28,256 bases of DNA, from positions 1 through 28,256 of the forward strand of contig CAJUNP010000035.1 of assembly GCA_910587935.1 (NCBI GenBank), written 5' to 3'. This document shows, one piece after another, positions 6,856-14,942 of this stretch; the first letter of the stretch is position 1, and every line of letters starts with the position of its first letter. The notes under the pieces are model-generated. The model did no database searches and was not told the DNA's origin. It saw nothing but the letters and a program-made list of their open reading frames with translations. The DNA is from an uncultured Lachnospiraceae bacterium. GTDB lineage: Bacteria > Bacillota > Clostridia > Lachnospirales > Lachnospiraceae. A program made the position numbers and the translations under genes.

Positions 6856-7860
6856 TTACAGCCTCTTAACGCTGTCCCTGACAACCAGTTCGTTGCACAC
6901 CTGGATTTTGGTGCGGACTACGTCTTTGTCCGGGTCCGGAATGAGTTCCGCCAGCCGTTTTAACGCGATCTGGCCGAGCTTTTCCTTGTGCACATGAATC
7001 GTAGTCAGCGCAGGTGCGGAGATGGTACAGAAGGGAACGTCGTCGAAGCCGATTACGGATATTTCATCCGGTATTTTATAGCCGTGCTGCTTTAGCGCAC
7101 GGATCGCTCCCAGAGCAATATTGTCGTTATCCGCAATAAATGCGGTGGGAAGGTCCCGGCAGGAAAGAAGACGCTCGTTCATATCTATGTAAGAGCCTTC
7201 CACCGTAGGGGTAAGTAAAAATTGATGATCGGGATTGAGCGCAATGCCGTGCCGGGCAAGAACACATTCATAACCCGCCTGCCGGTCCAGAAAGTTTTTA
7301 ATCCGGATATTTCCCGCAAGATATCCGATATTTTGATGTCCGCATGCAATCAGATATTCCGTTGCCTGCATCATGGATTCCGTATTGGAGTGGTATACCG
7401 TGTGAAATTTCATATTTTCCATAGAACAATCTAACATAACCAAAGGGCCTGCAAAGCTCTCAAAAGGCCGCGCGTCTTCCGGAGACATTTCGGTGGCAAG
7501 CAGCAGGATAGCGCAGCCTGTTTCATTTAAAAGCTGTTCCAACGCCGCTTCGTAATCCTTTTGTTGTCTGGAGAGCGTACACAGCGTTACCTCGTATCCC
7601 AGACGCTGGCTTTCCTTTGTAACGCCCTCGATTACGGCCGTAAAAAAAGGCGTGTCGGTACAGATCGTTCCGCTGTTTTTAAAATTGACAAATTTAATCT
7701 TCTTTATCTGCATGTGATCCAAAAAACCATGCTCTCTGGCTGCTTCCAGAATTCTGTCGGATGCCTCTTTGCTGACCGTTCTCCTGCCGCTGATGGCATT
7801 GGATACCGTAGCGGGAGAATATCCTGTTAATTCGCTGATTTTCTTTATACTTATTTTCAT
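6856..7860 (-). CDS. LacI/GalR-family transcriptional regulator
   Basis: A 334-residue LacI-type regulator: a DNA-binding headpiece at residues 1-50 (ISIKKISELTGYSPATVSNAISG, with SPATVSNA as the recognition helix), then a periplasmic-binding-protein-like sensor (DTPFFTAVIEGV, GYLAG, FIADNDNIALGAIRAL, ISVIGFDDVPFCTISAPALTTI). The ATG at 7860 gives the normal headpiece position and has an AAAGGA site about 10 bases upstream. An in-frame ATG at 7905 would add 15 residues and has no ribosome site. It is transcribed in the same direction as the broken glycoside hydrolase gene upstream of it and converges with the MATE gene across 63 bases with no clear terminator. It probably represses or activates a sugar operon in response to a sugar or sugar phosphate; the broken hydrolase and permease genes may be its former targets. 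Confidence 0.9.
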   Translation of the reverse strand: MKISIKKISELTGYSPATVSNAISGRRTVSKEASDRILEAAREHGFLDHMQIKKIKFVNFKNSGTICTDTPFFTAVIEGVTKESQRLGYEVTLCTLSRQQKDYEAALEQLLNETGCAILLLATEMSPEDARPFESFAGPLVMLDCSMENMKFHTVYHSNTESMMQATEYLIACGHQNIGYLAGNIRIKNFLDRQAGYECVLARHGIALNPDHQFLLTPTVEGSYIDMNERLLSCRDLPTAFIADNDNIALGAIRALKQHGYKIPDEISVIGFDDVPFCTISAPALTTIHVHKEKLGQIALKRLAELIPDPDKDVVRTKIQVCNELVVRDSVKRL

Positions 7861-7972
7861 AAATCCATGTTCCTTTCCCCGTTTCATGTAGTCTGCAAAT
7901 GACATATTTTTATTTTATATGACAAACCGGATAAAATCAATCGACAATCATTTTTTTACTTCCTCCGCTTTA

Positions 7973-8011
7973 AGTCAAAGACCCCGCAGCGAGCTGCAAT
8001 GGTCTTTGACT
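7973..8011. repeat. Nested long inverted repeat between hydrolase remnant and lacI-type gene
   Basis: An 11-base perfect stem, AGTCAAAGACC (7973-7983) with GGTCTTTGACT (8001-8011), encloses a second stem, GCAGC (7986-7990) with GCTGC (7993-7997). There is no T run on either side. It lies just past the stop of the minus-strand hydrolase, so it may end or protect that transcript. Equally it could be a dispersed palindromic repeat of the genome. The LacI-gene promoter must lie between here and 7861, but I see no convincing -35/-10 pair. Confidence 0.5.
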
Positions 8012-8052
8012 CTCGCGGCATTCGCCAAATGTCTGCTTCGCAGCCGCTTGGC

Positions 8053-9207
8053 TCATTGCTTGCGGAAATAAACAAGCATATACGGTTTTGCCGGAAGCTC
8101 GATCCTAAAACGCCCCTGAAATGTACCTGCGGCGGTTCTTGTCATTTCCCAGGTATCGATCACCCAGACGGTATAAGGAGTCGTATCGTCGATGTAATAA
8201 TTCCGGAAGGATGGCCGTTGGATTCCGTAGTAAAAAAGATAACAGGATTTATCGGGGAAAAAGGTTTCCTCGCAGGCGGCCGTTTCATCCCAGGAAAAGC
8301 GGGCGGGAGCCAGAGCCGCGGCCGGCAGCTCTTTCAGGAAATCCTGCATAAACCGGATGCGGGACGGACTTTCCCCGTGCAGCCTGCCGCCGTGGGACCA
8401 CCACAGGACGCCGTCTTCAGACAAAAAGGTTTCTCCGTGTCCGGCGTATCCGCCCCGGCAGACTGCTTCCCAGAATCTGCGCACAAGTTCTTCTCCGCTG
8501 ATGTTTCCCCAGCCGTGCTGAATATTCCCTTCATAAGCAATCTCATCTACGATGATGGGTTTTTGAAAACGCTGCCGCCATTCATCCACAAGCTCCCCTG
8601 TCATAAACCGGCTTTGCCGCTGAATACAGCAGTGCGTGATCCAGGGTCTTGTATAATCGTAAAAAGCTCCGCAGTTATGGATGGAACGCAGGTGATGATA
8701 CGGGTCTTTTGCGCAGACAATTCCGGCATAGCGCTCCCAGTCCCGTTCCGTTTTGGCGCGCATCAGGTCGTACTCGTTGGCAAAAGACCACCATACATTC
8801 TTAAAGGCGGCATATCTTGCGACCACATATTTCCAGTACAGGTCGTCCTGTTCGGGGGTCATCGTGGAAAAACCCCATCTGTCGTAGGGGTGCATAATAA
8901 TCAGATCCGCCTCGATGCCCAATTCATCCAGACTGCGGACAGCCTCGTCGATTCCCCTGAAATGCTCCGGGTTAAAGGATTCATAATCAAAGCGGCAGCC
9001 TTCGATGCGTCCCATAAACTGCATAAAGTTGTCGCTGTTCAGCATGGAACTGTCACAGGGCGTTCCGACGTATGGATAACTGGAAGGCTCATGCAGATTA
9101 TAATCGTAATGCTTGGGAAAAATACAAAAACGGATTTTGTTAAAATACCCCTCCCTTAAGGTGTCAAGCGTCTGGTTCCATAAGGTTCTTCCCTGCAGCT
9201 GCCATAC
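8053..9207 (-). pseudogene. 5'-truncated apiosidase-like/DUF5605 glycoside hydrolase
   Basis: The minus-strand frame is open from 9225 to the TGA at 8053. It encodes about 385 residues of a (beta/alpha)8 hydrolase of the apiosidase-like (DUF4038) type with a C-terminal DUF5605-like domain. Recognisable parts are HVWQLQGRTLWNQTL, FNKIRFCIFPKHYDYN, WWSFANEYD (the Glu codon at 8773-8775 is a likely acid/base), KPIIVDEIAYEGN (a second likely catalytic Glu) and the terminal beta-rich YMLVYFRKQ. Homology stops abruptly at the VW near 9202-9207. Family members normally carry roughly 100 more N-terminal residues, including a beta-sandwich domain, and none is here. The only in-frame start (ATG, 9043-9045) is inside the catalytic domain and has no ribosome site. 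Immediately beyond lies a permease fragment on the opposite strand. It is therefore a gene remnant, or an assembly artefact. Confidence 0.8.
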
Positions 9208-9747
9208 ATGCTGTATAACGGCGGGTTAGTGCCGACTTATATTATGTACACCAATTACTTTCATATTAAAAACACATATTTTGCGCTTTTGATTCCGACG
9301 CTTATGATGAACGCCTTTTACATTATGATCACAAGATCCTATATTTCCTCCAGTATTCCGGAGGAACTGATCGAGGCGAGCCGGATAGACGGCGCAAGCG
9401 AGATCGGCACATTTGCCAGAGTGGTGGTTCCCTTATCCAAACCCATCGTGGTTACGCTGGTTTTGTTTATCGGCATCGCCTACTGGAACGACTGGCTTAA
9501 CGGAATGTACTATCTGACGGAGGCAAAATATTTTTCCATTCAGAATATTCTGAATAAAATGCTGAATAATGTCAATTTCCTTGCAACCAATTCATCTGTT
9601 GCGCAGCAGGCGGGAAATGTCAGCGTTCCCTCCATTACGATACGAATGGCCATTGCTATGGTGGGGATTCTGCCGATAATTATTGTTTATCCGTTTTTGC
9701 AGAAGTATTTTGTGAAGGGAATTACGCTGGGGGCGGTGAAGGGGTAG
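9208..9747 (+). pseudogene. 5'-truncated CUT1 sugar ABC permease (LplC/YteP-partner type)
   Basis: This encodes the last 179 residues of an ABC sugar permease of the carbohydrate-uptake-1 family. It begins at the conserved MLYNGGLVPTY and carries the ATPase-contacting EAA loop (EELIEASRIDGASEIGTFARVVVPL) and the characteristic C-terminus YPFLQKYFVKGITLGAVKG. Compare the intact homologue at 22582-23502, where the same motif (MLFGGGLVPEY) begins at about residue 133; the first three membrane helices and the amino-terminal region are missing here. There is no ribosome site before 9208, and the frame upstream runs into a stop at 9181-9183 through sequence that belongs to the opposite-strand hydrolase. 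It is almost certainly non-functional as it stands. Its former partners (binding protein, second permease) are not adjacent. Confidence 0.85.
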
Positions 9748-9889
9748 GAAGTAATTGTAAGCAGAATGAGTGACAATTATGCTAAATAAGACTTTTGTAT
9801 TTTCAATTTTCGACAATCTATGTTTCGGCATTTTCTGTTTGCTATGGGTATATCTGCTGTGGATTTTGGTTGTTTATTCGATTGGTATA

Positions 9890-9921
9890 AGGGAGCATCG
9901 CGGGAGCGATGCTCCTTATTT
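9890..9921 (+). terminator. Terminator-like hairpin after the permease remnant
   Basis: A perfect 10-base stem, GGAGCATCGC (9892-9901) with GCGATGCTCC (9906-9915), has a GGGA loop and is followed by TTATTT. The outer bases AA/TT extend it slightly. A second short A/T-rich stem (ACAAAAA/TTTTTGT) follows within 30 bases. It would end transcription from the permease side before the sensor-kinase promoter at 9946. The other sequence between 9748 and 9890 shows no supported gene. Confidence 0.65.
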
Positions 9922-9945
9922 GCACAAAAAAACCGTTTTTGTAAA

Positions 9946-9975
9946 TTGCCGGTTCCCAAAAACAGGTGATATAAT
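9946..9975 (+). promoter_or_regulatory. Promoter of the first sensor-kinase/regulator pair
   Basis: TTGCCG (9946-9951), an 18-base spacer and a perfect TATAAT (9970-9975), with TG at 9967-9968 giving an extended -10. It is well placed for the kinase gene at 10020. Confidence 0.6.
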
Positions 9976-10019
9976 AGCAGATATTCCGGAAACAGTGAGA
10001 GAAAGGATCAGGTCACAGT

Positions 10020-11657
10020 ATGGAAAAACTGGCGGAAACGATCAGAAAAATGCACATTTCATTTTTTAAAAAGCTGATTATAATAATGCTGGCCGTGAAC
10101 ATTCCTCTTTTGCTGAGCATTGCTGTTTTCTGCTATCACAGTATGCGGACCATACGGCAGGATACCATCAAAAACGTACAGATCCACCAGCAAAATCTCA
10201 TCGATATTGTAGAAAATGACGTGAAGTACGTTGAGCAGCAATTATATCATATTTCAAATATGGACGATTGGAATATTCTGCGCGAAACCAGCCGCGGTCA
10301 GATTACGTATGAAGGCGTTTCCGCCCTGAATCAGTTTCGAAGCAGATTTCAGAATGTACTGGGCACTTCCCGTCTGTTTATGGATATATCGGCTAACCTT
10401 GAGAATGCTGATCTGCGGTTTTCCGTTAACGAGGGTATAGATGGGTTTGATGCGCAGGAATATGAAGCTTTGCAAAGTGAAGAGGCGGGAGCAGCCCGGT
10501 TTAAGAGCAGGGAAGGCAGCTTGTATATTACTTCCTTAAATGCATGGAATTATGATCTGTCAGTCAGTATGGCGGCCAGGATGGATTGGGAAAAAATCAG
10601 GAATCTGCTGGCAGATGGGAGAAGCTTTCTGAATGAGCAAATGATGCTGGTATTTTATACGGAGTCAGGAGCCGTAACGATATGCGACGGTATGACGGAA
10701 GCGTTATATCGTAAGATTACAGAGGCGGATACCTTTTCACCGGAGGATTCAAAAGAAGTCCAAAAACACATGATTTTGATACATACATCTTCGGCTATGG
10801 GTGATTTTGCTATTTACAGTTTTGTTGAAAAAAACGATATTTATGCTGCCATGAAAAAGTTTTATGGCAGCCTGTTCGGTATTATGGCGGGTTCCGCAAT
10901 AGTTATACTGACTTATGGAATCATTGTAAACAAGATGTTTAAAAAGGTGACGCAGCTGATCGATGAAAATTATGCGAAGGAACTGTACGCCCAGCGTGCC
11001 GTATACAGACAGCTTCAGTCGCAGATTAATCCTCATTTTCTGTATAATAGCTTTTTTGTTTTACAGAATATGATCCGGGAAGAAGAAAACGAGAGCGCGT
11101 CAGAGTTTACAAAAAGTCTCGGACAATATTATAAATTTATTACCCGGACGGAGCGGCAGGAGGTAGCGCTGAAAGAAGAAGTGGACCATGCGCGCGTGTA
11201 TCTGGAAATTATGAAAAAGAGGTATGGACGCCGACTGGAATATGAGATTGTATGTGGGGAAGCAGAATGTCTTCAGATACAGGTGCCGCGTCTGATTTTG
11301 CAGCCATTTATAGAAAATGTTTTCGGACACGGAAGTCATTCCGGCCGTGACCCCATGAAGATTCGCCTCCAGGTTTTGCGGGAGAAGGAACAAATATGGA
11401 TTATCATAGAAGATAATGGGTCCGGCATGGAAGAACAGCGTTTAAAGGACTTGGCCGGGGAATTATTTAAAGGGGATGAAACGAAGGATTCCGCAATATT
11501 TAATATTAACAGGCGGCTCAAAATTAAATTCGGCTCCGATTACGGGGTTATACTTGAAAACAGTTCTCTGGGAGGATGCAGGGTCTGCCTGCGCCTGCCG
11601 GGCATCGAACAGAAAGGCGCAGGACAGAATTATGTATCGGATGATTGTAGTAGATGA
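10020..11657 (+). CDS. YesM/LytS-type sensor histidine kinase
   Basis: A 545-residue membrane sensor kinase. It has one membrane helix at about 19-40 (LIIIMLAVNIPLLLSIAVF), an extracellular sensor of roughly 235 residues, and a second helix at about 281-303. The His_kinase domain follows, with the autophosphorylated His339 in QINPHFLYNSF, and then an ATPase domain with PRLILQPFIENVFGHG and EDNGSGM. This architecture is typical of kinases that sense extracellular sugars or a transporter-bound sugar next to CUT1 ABC systems. The start follows AAAGGA with a rather long 12-base gap. The next gene overlaps its 3' end by 26 bases, so kinase and regulator are coupled. The nearest transporter gene is the broken permease upstream, so this pair may have lost its original target or act in trans. 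Confidence 0.92.
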   Translation: MEKLAETIRKMHISFFKKLIIIMLAVNIPLLLSIAVFCYHSMRTIRQDTIKNVQIHQQNLIDIVENDVKYVEQQLYHISNMDDWNILRETSRGQITYEGVSALNQFRSRFQNVLGTSRLFMDISANLENADLRFSVNEGIDGFDAQEYEALQSEEAGAARFKSREGSLYITSLNAWNYDLSVSMAARMDWEKIRNLLADGRSFLNEQMMLVFYTESGAVTICDGMTEALYRKITEADTFSPEDSKEVQKHMILIHTSSAMGDFAIYSFVEKNDIYAAMKKFYGSLFGIMAGSAIVILTYGIIVNKMFKKVTQLIDENYAKELYAQRAVYRQLQSQINPHFLYNSFFVLQNMIREEENESASEFTKSLGQYYKFITRTERQEVALKEEVDHARVYLEIMKKRYGRRLEYEIVCGEAECLQIQVPRLILQPFIENVFGHGSHSGRDPMKIRLQVLREKEQIWIIIEDNGSGMEEQRLKDLAGELFKGDETKDSAIFNINRRLKIKFGSDYGVILENSSLGGCRVCLRLPGIEQKGAGQNYVSDDCSR

Positions 11658-12915
11658 TGAAGCTGCGATAACAGATTGGCTGTATCAGGCGGTTTCGGAA
11701 GAATTCGGAGGCAGTCTGGAGGTATACCGTGCGTACAGCGGCGAAGAGTGCCTGGAGCTGATGGAAAAGGGCAGTTTCGATATTGTTATGACCGATATCA
11801 GTATGCCGGCTTTTTCAGGCCTGGATCTGCTGGCCGCACTGACCAGGTATTATCCCAAAACCAGGAAACTGATTTTGTCGGCGTATGATAATTTCGGCTA
11901 TGCAAAAGAAGCCATTGAGTTAGGCGTCGCATCTTACGTTCTCAAAAGTGACGGGGATGAGATATTGTTTGCAGCAATCCGCAAGGCGCTGGAGGAACTT
12001 CAAGAAGAGCAGGAACTGTTTTCGGCTTCCGAAAAAGAAAAACTGCGTCTGCAGCAGAGCGGGGATGCGGAAAGGCATCGGATTTTAAGGCATTTTCTCA
12101 GAGGTATGCAGATTACCGGCAGTCTTAATGAACAGGTGTGTCCCAGATGGATCGACTTTACCCTTCCCATGGACTTTGCGCTGGTTACGCTGCAGGTAGA
12201 AGAGGCGCTGCAAAGACGCTTTCAGATTATGGCGTTGGAAGATTCCTTTGCGGAATACCTGAAACCCTATTATCGGTATGAGATGGTAGAAATGGGAATT
12301 TCGGATGTGGCGCTTCTGGTACAGGAAACGGAAGAAGTAAAGAAAGGGAATCAGACACATGTGAAGCCGTCGCTGTATGCCGCTTATGAAAATGCGCAAA
12401 ACAGCTTTTACGGTGTTACACAGCAATATGTGAATATAATTTATACAAAAGAAAAAATTACGGCTATGGCGCTGCCTGAAAAATATGATACTTTAAAAGA
12501 ACTGATGCAGGGATGCGGCGACTTTGCCTGTTCCATAATTTTGTCGGAGGAAAGTGCCTGGAGGAGTATCCGCGCTCAGCGTACAGACATTAAAAAAGAG
12601 ATTGCAAGAGTAATAAAATATATTGAAGAACATACGGAACAGGATTTATCTTTGCTTATGCTGGCGGATGTGGCATATCTGAATCCTTCCTATCTGTCTC
12701 ATTTATTTAAGCTGGAGACGGGAATGACGATTTCCGAGTATATAAAAGAGGTCAGAATGGCCCGCTGTAAAAGAATGTTGGCAGATCCCCGGTATCACAT
12801 TCATGAAGTGGCGAGAGCGGTGGGATTTGACAACGCATCGTATTTTACCCGTTTTTTTAAGAGAACGACCGGCATTACGCCGCAGTCCTACAGACAACAA
12901 TTAACAGAACAATAA
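11632..12915 (+). CDS. YesN-type response regulator with AraC DNA-binding domain
   Basis: A 427-residue regulator. It has an N-terminal receiver domain (acidic pocket Asp8-Asp9, phospho-acceptor Asp55 in IVMTDISMP, conserved Ser in LILSAYDN and Lys in YVLKSDG), a middle region of unknown role, and a C-terminal AraC-type double helix-turn-helix in the last 100 residues (LSLLMLADVAYLNPSYLSHLFK and IHEVARAVGFDNASYFTRFFKR). I start at the ATG at 11632, with AGGA 7 bases upstream; a start further upstream at 11476 would add 52 residues read from the kinase gene. It should be phosphorylated by the kinase just upstream and activate sugar-transport genes. The hairpin at 12928-12971 ends the pair. Confidence 0.92.
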   Translation: MYRMIVVDDEAAITDWLYQAVSEEFGGSLEVYRAYSGEECLELMEKGSFDIVMTDISMPAFSGLDLLAALTRYYPKTRKLILSAYDNFGYAKEAIELGVASYVLKSDGDEILFAAIRKALEELQEEQELFSASEKEKLRLQQSGDAERHRILRHFLRGMQITGSLNEQVCPRWIDFTLPMDFALVTLQVEEALQRRFQIMALEDSFAEYLKPYYRYEMVEMGISDVALLVQETEEVKKGNQTHVKPSLYAAYENAQNSFYGVTQQYVNIIYTKEKITAMALPEKYDTLKELMQGCGDFACSIILSEESAWRSIRAQRTDIKKEIARVIKYIEEHTEQDLSLLMLADVAYLNPSYLSHLFKLETGMTISEYIKEVRMARCKRMLADPRYHIHEVARAVGFDNASYFTRFFKRTTGITPQSYRQQLTEQ

Positions 12916-12927
12916 GTAACGGCAGGC

Positions 12928-12971
12928 AAGGCGTCGGCCATACATCTGCGAAGATGCATGGCGGGCGCCTT
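12928..12971 (+). terminator. Long stem-loop after the first two-component pair
   Basis: A 20-base stem (AAGGCG... at 12928-12947 pairing with ...GCGCCTT at 12952-12971) has three imperfect positions, two of them G-T type, and is closed by a GCGA loop of the stable GNRA type. The T run expected of an intrinsic terminator is missing (TATGTGG follows), so termination may be partial or the stem may protect the mRNA end. Confidence 0.5.
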
Positions 12972-12974
12972 ATG

Positions 12975-13048
12975 TGGTTAAAATAAACCATATAGAGAAT
13001 GAAACGGTCAAAAAATGAAAAATATTTGAATGAAATGGTTAAAAATAT
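12975..13048 (+). promoter_or_regulatory. Three phased A-rich repeats upstream of the second sensor kinase
   Basis: GGTTAAAATA (from 12976), GGTCAAAAAATG (from 13006) and GGTTAAAAATAT (from 13037) lie 30 and 31 bases apart, close to three DNA turns. The last copy overlaps the -35 box at 13048. The two better copies read GAAACGGTCAAAAAAT and GAAATGGTTAAAAATA. They resemble the repeats at 78-110. Probable binding sites for an AraC-type regulator, perhaps the response regulator encoded here; this is inference. Confidence 0.4.
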
Positions 13049-13077
13049 TGAAAAGAGTATACCGATGATGTTAAACT
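13048..13077 (+). promoter_or_regulatory. Promoter of the second sensor-kinase/regulator pair
   Basis: TTGAAA (13048-13053) and, 18 bases on, TAAACT (13072-13077) with TG at 13069-13070 as an extended -10. The weak -10 with a repeat overlapping the -35 suggests activation. Confidence 0.45.
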
Positions 13078-13136
13078 GAAAACAACATTTGATGTTTACC
13101 GCCGGACCGGAACCAGCAATAGAGGAGGCTTGTGAA

Positions 13137-14942
13137 ATGAAGAAATCGATTAACAGCCGGCTTATTATGATATTGCTTTTATGTTTTTTACTGCCTTTTC
13201 TCTTTCAGACAATTTATGTTTCCGGCCATTTAAGCAGGCTGGTGGAAGATAAGATTTTAAATACAACATATAAGAGCCTTGAGAATTCCACGCTGCTGTT
13301 TTCCAATGTATTGCAGACACAGTTTGATATGGTGAATTTTTATAAAAGCGATTCAGGGATAATTTATGCCGCAGGAGCTATGGAGGAAGCCGGAACCAGG
13401 GCAAGGCGGCAGATTCAGCAGGAAGTAATTACCAGACTTGTAAAGGATAACAGCATAGAAAGGTATCGTTATCCATTCTACTTTATATTGCTTGATTATC
13501 AGGGAAATATGATGACAAATTACACGTATACGCCGTATGGCGGATATGATGAAATATATGATGTCTTGTCGGAAACGGACTGGTTTCATACTCTGAAAGA
13601 GAGCTATACGGATGCTACGGTTATGTTCAGCGGTACGGATCTGTTAAACGAACGGGGAACGGACAAGCTGTACGCGGCAGCCAATTTATTTGACGGTGAA
13701 AATGTGGGGATTTTGCTTTTTGCAACCGATAAAAGCTATTTATCGTCACAGTTCTATGATATACTGCCCGAAGCTTCCAGCTTTATTGCCGATGAGTCCG
13801 GAATTTGTATTGCCAGCTCATCCACCACCGGGCTGGAATACGGGAAAGCCGTTTTTCAAAAGGCGGAAGAACTGAAAGAGCAGATAAAGGAAGGCGGGAG
13901 CGTTACGGCAGTAGAAACAATTAACGGGATTCCTCATGCGATTCTGTTGAGACAAATTGCCATAAAGGGATATCCTCACGATTGGTATTTTCTGTCGGTG
14001 GTTCCCATGGAAAGCATTATGGCGGAGGTGAACGGTATCCGGGCGACCGGCGCGGGTATTCTGTTGTTTTATGTGACAGCTATGATCGGGATATTGTTTC
14101 TGCTGAAAAAAACCATTGTAAAACCTGTCCGCATTCTGTGCGACTGTGTAAACGAAGTCCGGGGCGGAAACCTTTCCGTAAAAATTGAAGGCATGCCCGA
14201 CAATGAAATGAAGGAGCTGGGAATCGGATTTAATACGATGGTGGAAGAACTGGACCGATCTTTTAAAGATCTGCAAAGGAATGAAGAAGAAAAGCGAATC
14301 ACAGAAATGCGTCTGCTGCAAAACCAGATCAAACCGCATTTTGTCAGAAACGTGCTGAATACGATCCGGTGGCTTGCGGAGCTTAACGGAGTGTCCGGCG
14401 TCAGTAAGTCCGTTATGGCTTTGTCCAGCCTGTTGGAATATAATTTCAGGGACAGCACATTAAACAGTACGGTGGGAGACGAAATTAATTATGTGCGTAA
14501 ATATATTTATCTCCAGAAACTGCGGTTTCAGAACAAATTCAGGGATGAGTATGATATGGAAGAGGAATTATATACGCAACCTGTTTTAAAGCTTACTTTC
14601 CAGCCTATTGTGGAAAACAGTATTTACCATGGCCTGTTAAATAAAGAGGGATTGGGAATCATTGTTATCAGAGGAAGAAAACGAGGGCGGGACATGGAGT
14701 TTACCATATCCGACAACGGAGTCGGTATGCCGGAGGAAAAGGCAAGGGAGATTTTGGAACCGCCGGCGCATCAGGATATCTATGAAGCCAGCGATAAAAC
14801 GGAGAATATTGCCTTGTGGAATATTAATCTGAGAATGAAGCGAAGATATGGGGAGAGCTATGGCCTGCGTATTCAGAGCCGTCCGGGAGAAGGTACGGAG
14901 GTCATTATAAGAATTCCCGCAGGGGAGGACAAAATAATATGA
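13137..14942 (+). CDS. YesM-type sensor histidine kinase with variant H-box
   Basis: A 601-residue sensor kinase. It has a membrane helix at about 9-29, an extracellular region of about 270 residues that looks like a Cache-type sensor, a second helix at about 302-322, a HAMP linker (VKPVRILCDCVNEVRGGNLSVKI), a His_kinase domain with His401, and an ATPase domain (FQPIVENSIYHG, ISDNGVGM, then a basic IALWNINLRMKRRYGE). The H-box reads QIKPHFVRNVLNTIRW where family members usually have QINPHFLYNTLNSI; the phospho-accepting His is kept but the neighbouring Asn and Tyr are replaced. GAGGAGG sits 8 bases before the ATG at 13137; an earlier in-frame ATG at 13089 would add 16 residues and has no ribosome site. 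The stop overlaps the regulator start (ATGA). The transporter genes downstream at 16656-19854 are its likely target. Confidence 0.93.
   Translation: MKKSINSRLIMILLLCFLLPFLFQTIYVSGHLSRLVEDKILNTTYKSLENSTLLFSNVLQTQFDMVNFYKSDSGIIYAAGAMEEAGTRARRQIQQEVITRLVKDNSIERYRYPFYFILLDYQGNMMTNYTYTPYGGYDEIYDVLSETDWFHTLKESYTDATVMFSGTDLLNERGTDKLYAAANLFDGENVGILLFATDKSYLSSQFYDILPEASSFIADESGICIASSSTTGLEYGKAVFQKAEELKEQIKEGGSVTAVETINGIPHAILLRQIAIKGYPHDWYFLSVVPMESIMAEVNGIRATGAGILLFYVTAMIGILFLLKKTIVKPVRILCDCVNEVRGGNLSVKIEGMPDNEMKELGIGFNTMVEELDRSFKDLQRNEEEKRITEMRLLQNQIKPHFVRNVLNTIRWLAELNGVSGVSKSVMALSSLLEYNFRDSTLNSTVGDEINYVRKYIYLQKLRFQNKFRDEYDMEEELYTQPVLKLTFQPIVENSIYHGLLNKEGLGIIVIRGRKRGRDMEFTISDNGVGMPEEKAREILEPPAHQDIYEASDKTENIALWNINLRMKRRYGESYGLRIQSRPGEGTEVIIRIPAGEDKII

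Noticed and set aside
7999..9159. Long plus-strand open frame (386 codons) opposite the hydrolase
   Set aside because: It is antisense to the clearly homologous hydrolase frame, has no recognisable domain and no ribosome site; it is a by-product of codon bias.
9770..10069. Open frame of 99 codons with a hydrophobic stretch between the permease remnant and the sensor kinase
   Set aside because: It has no ribosome site, runs through the terminator hairpin and the promoter at 9946-9975, and overlaps the kinase start. A small membrane peptide cannot be excluded but is not supported.
11476..11631. Upstream in-frame start for the first response regulator
   Set aside because: The 52 added residues are read out of frame from the kinase gene; the receiver domain begins normally at the ATG at 11632 with its own AGGA site.
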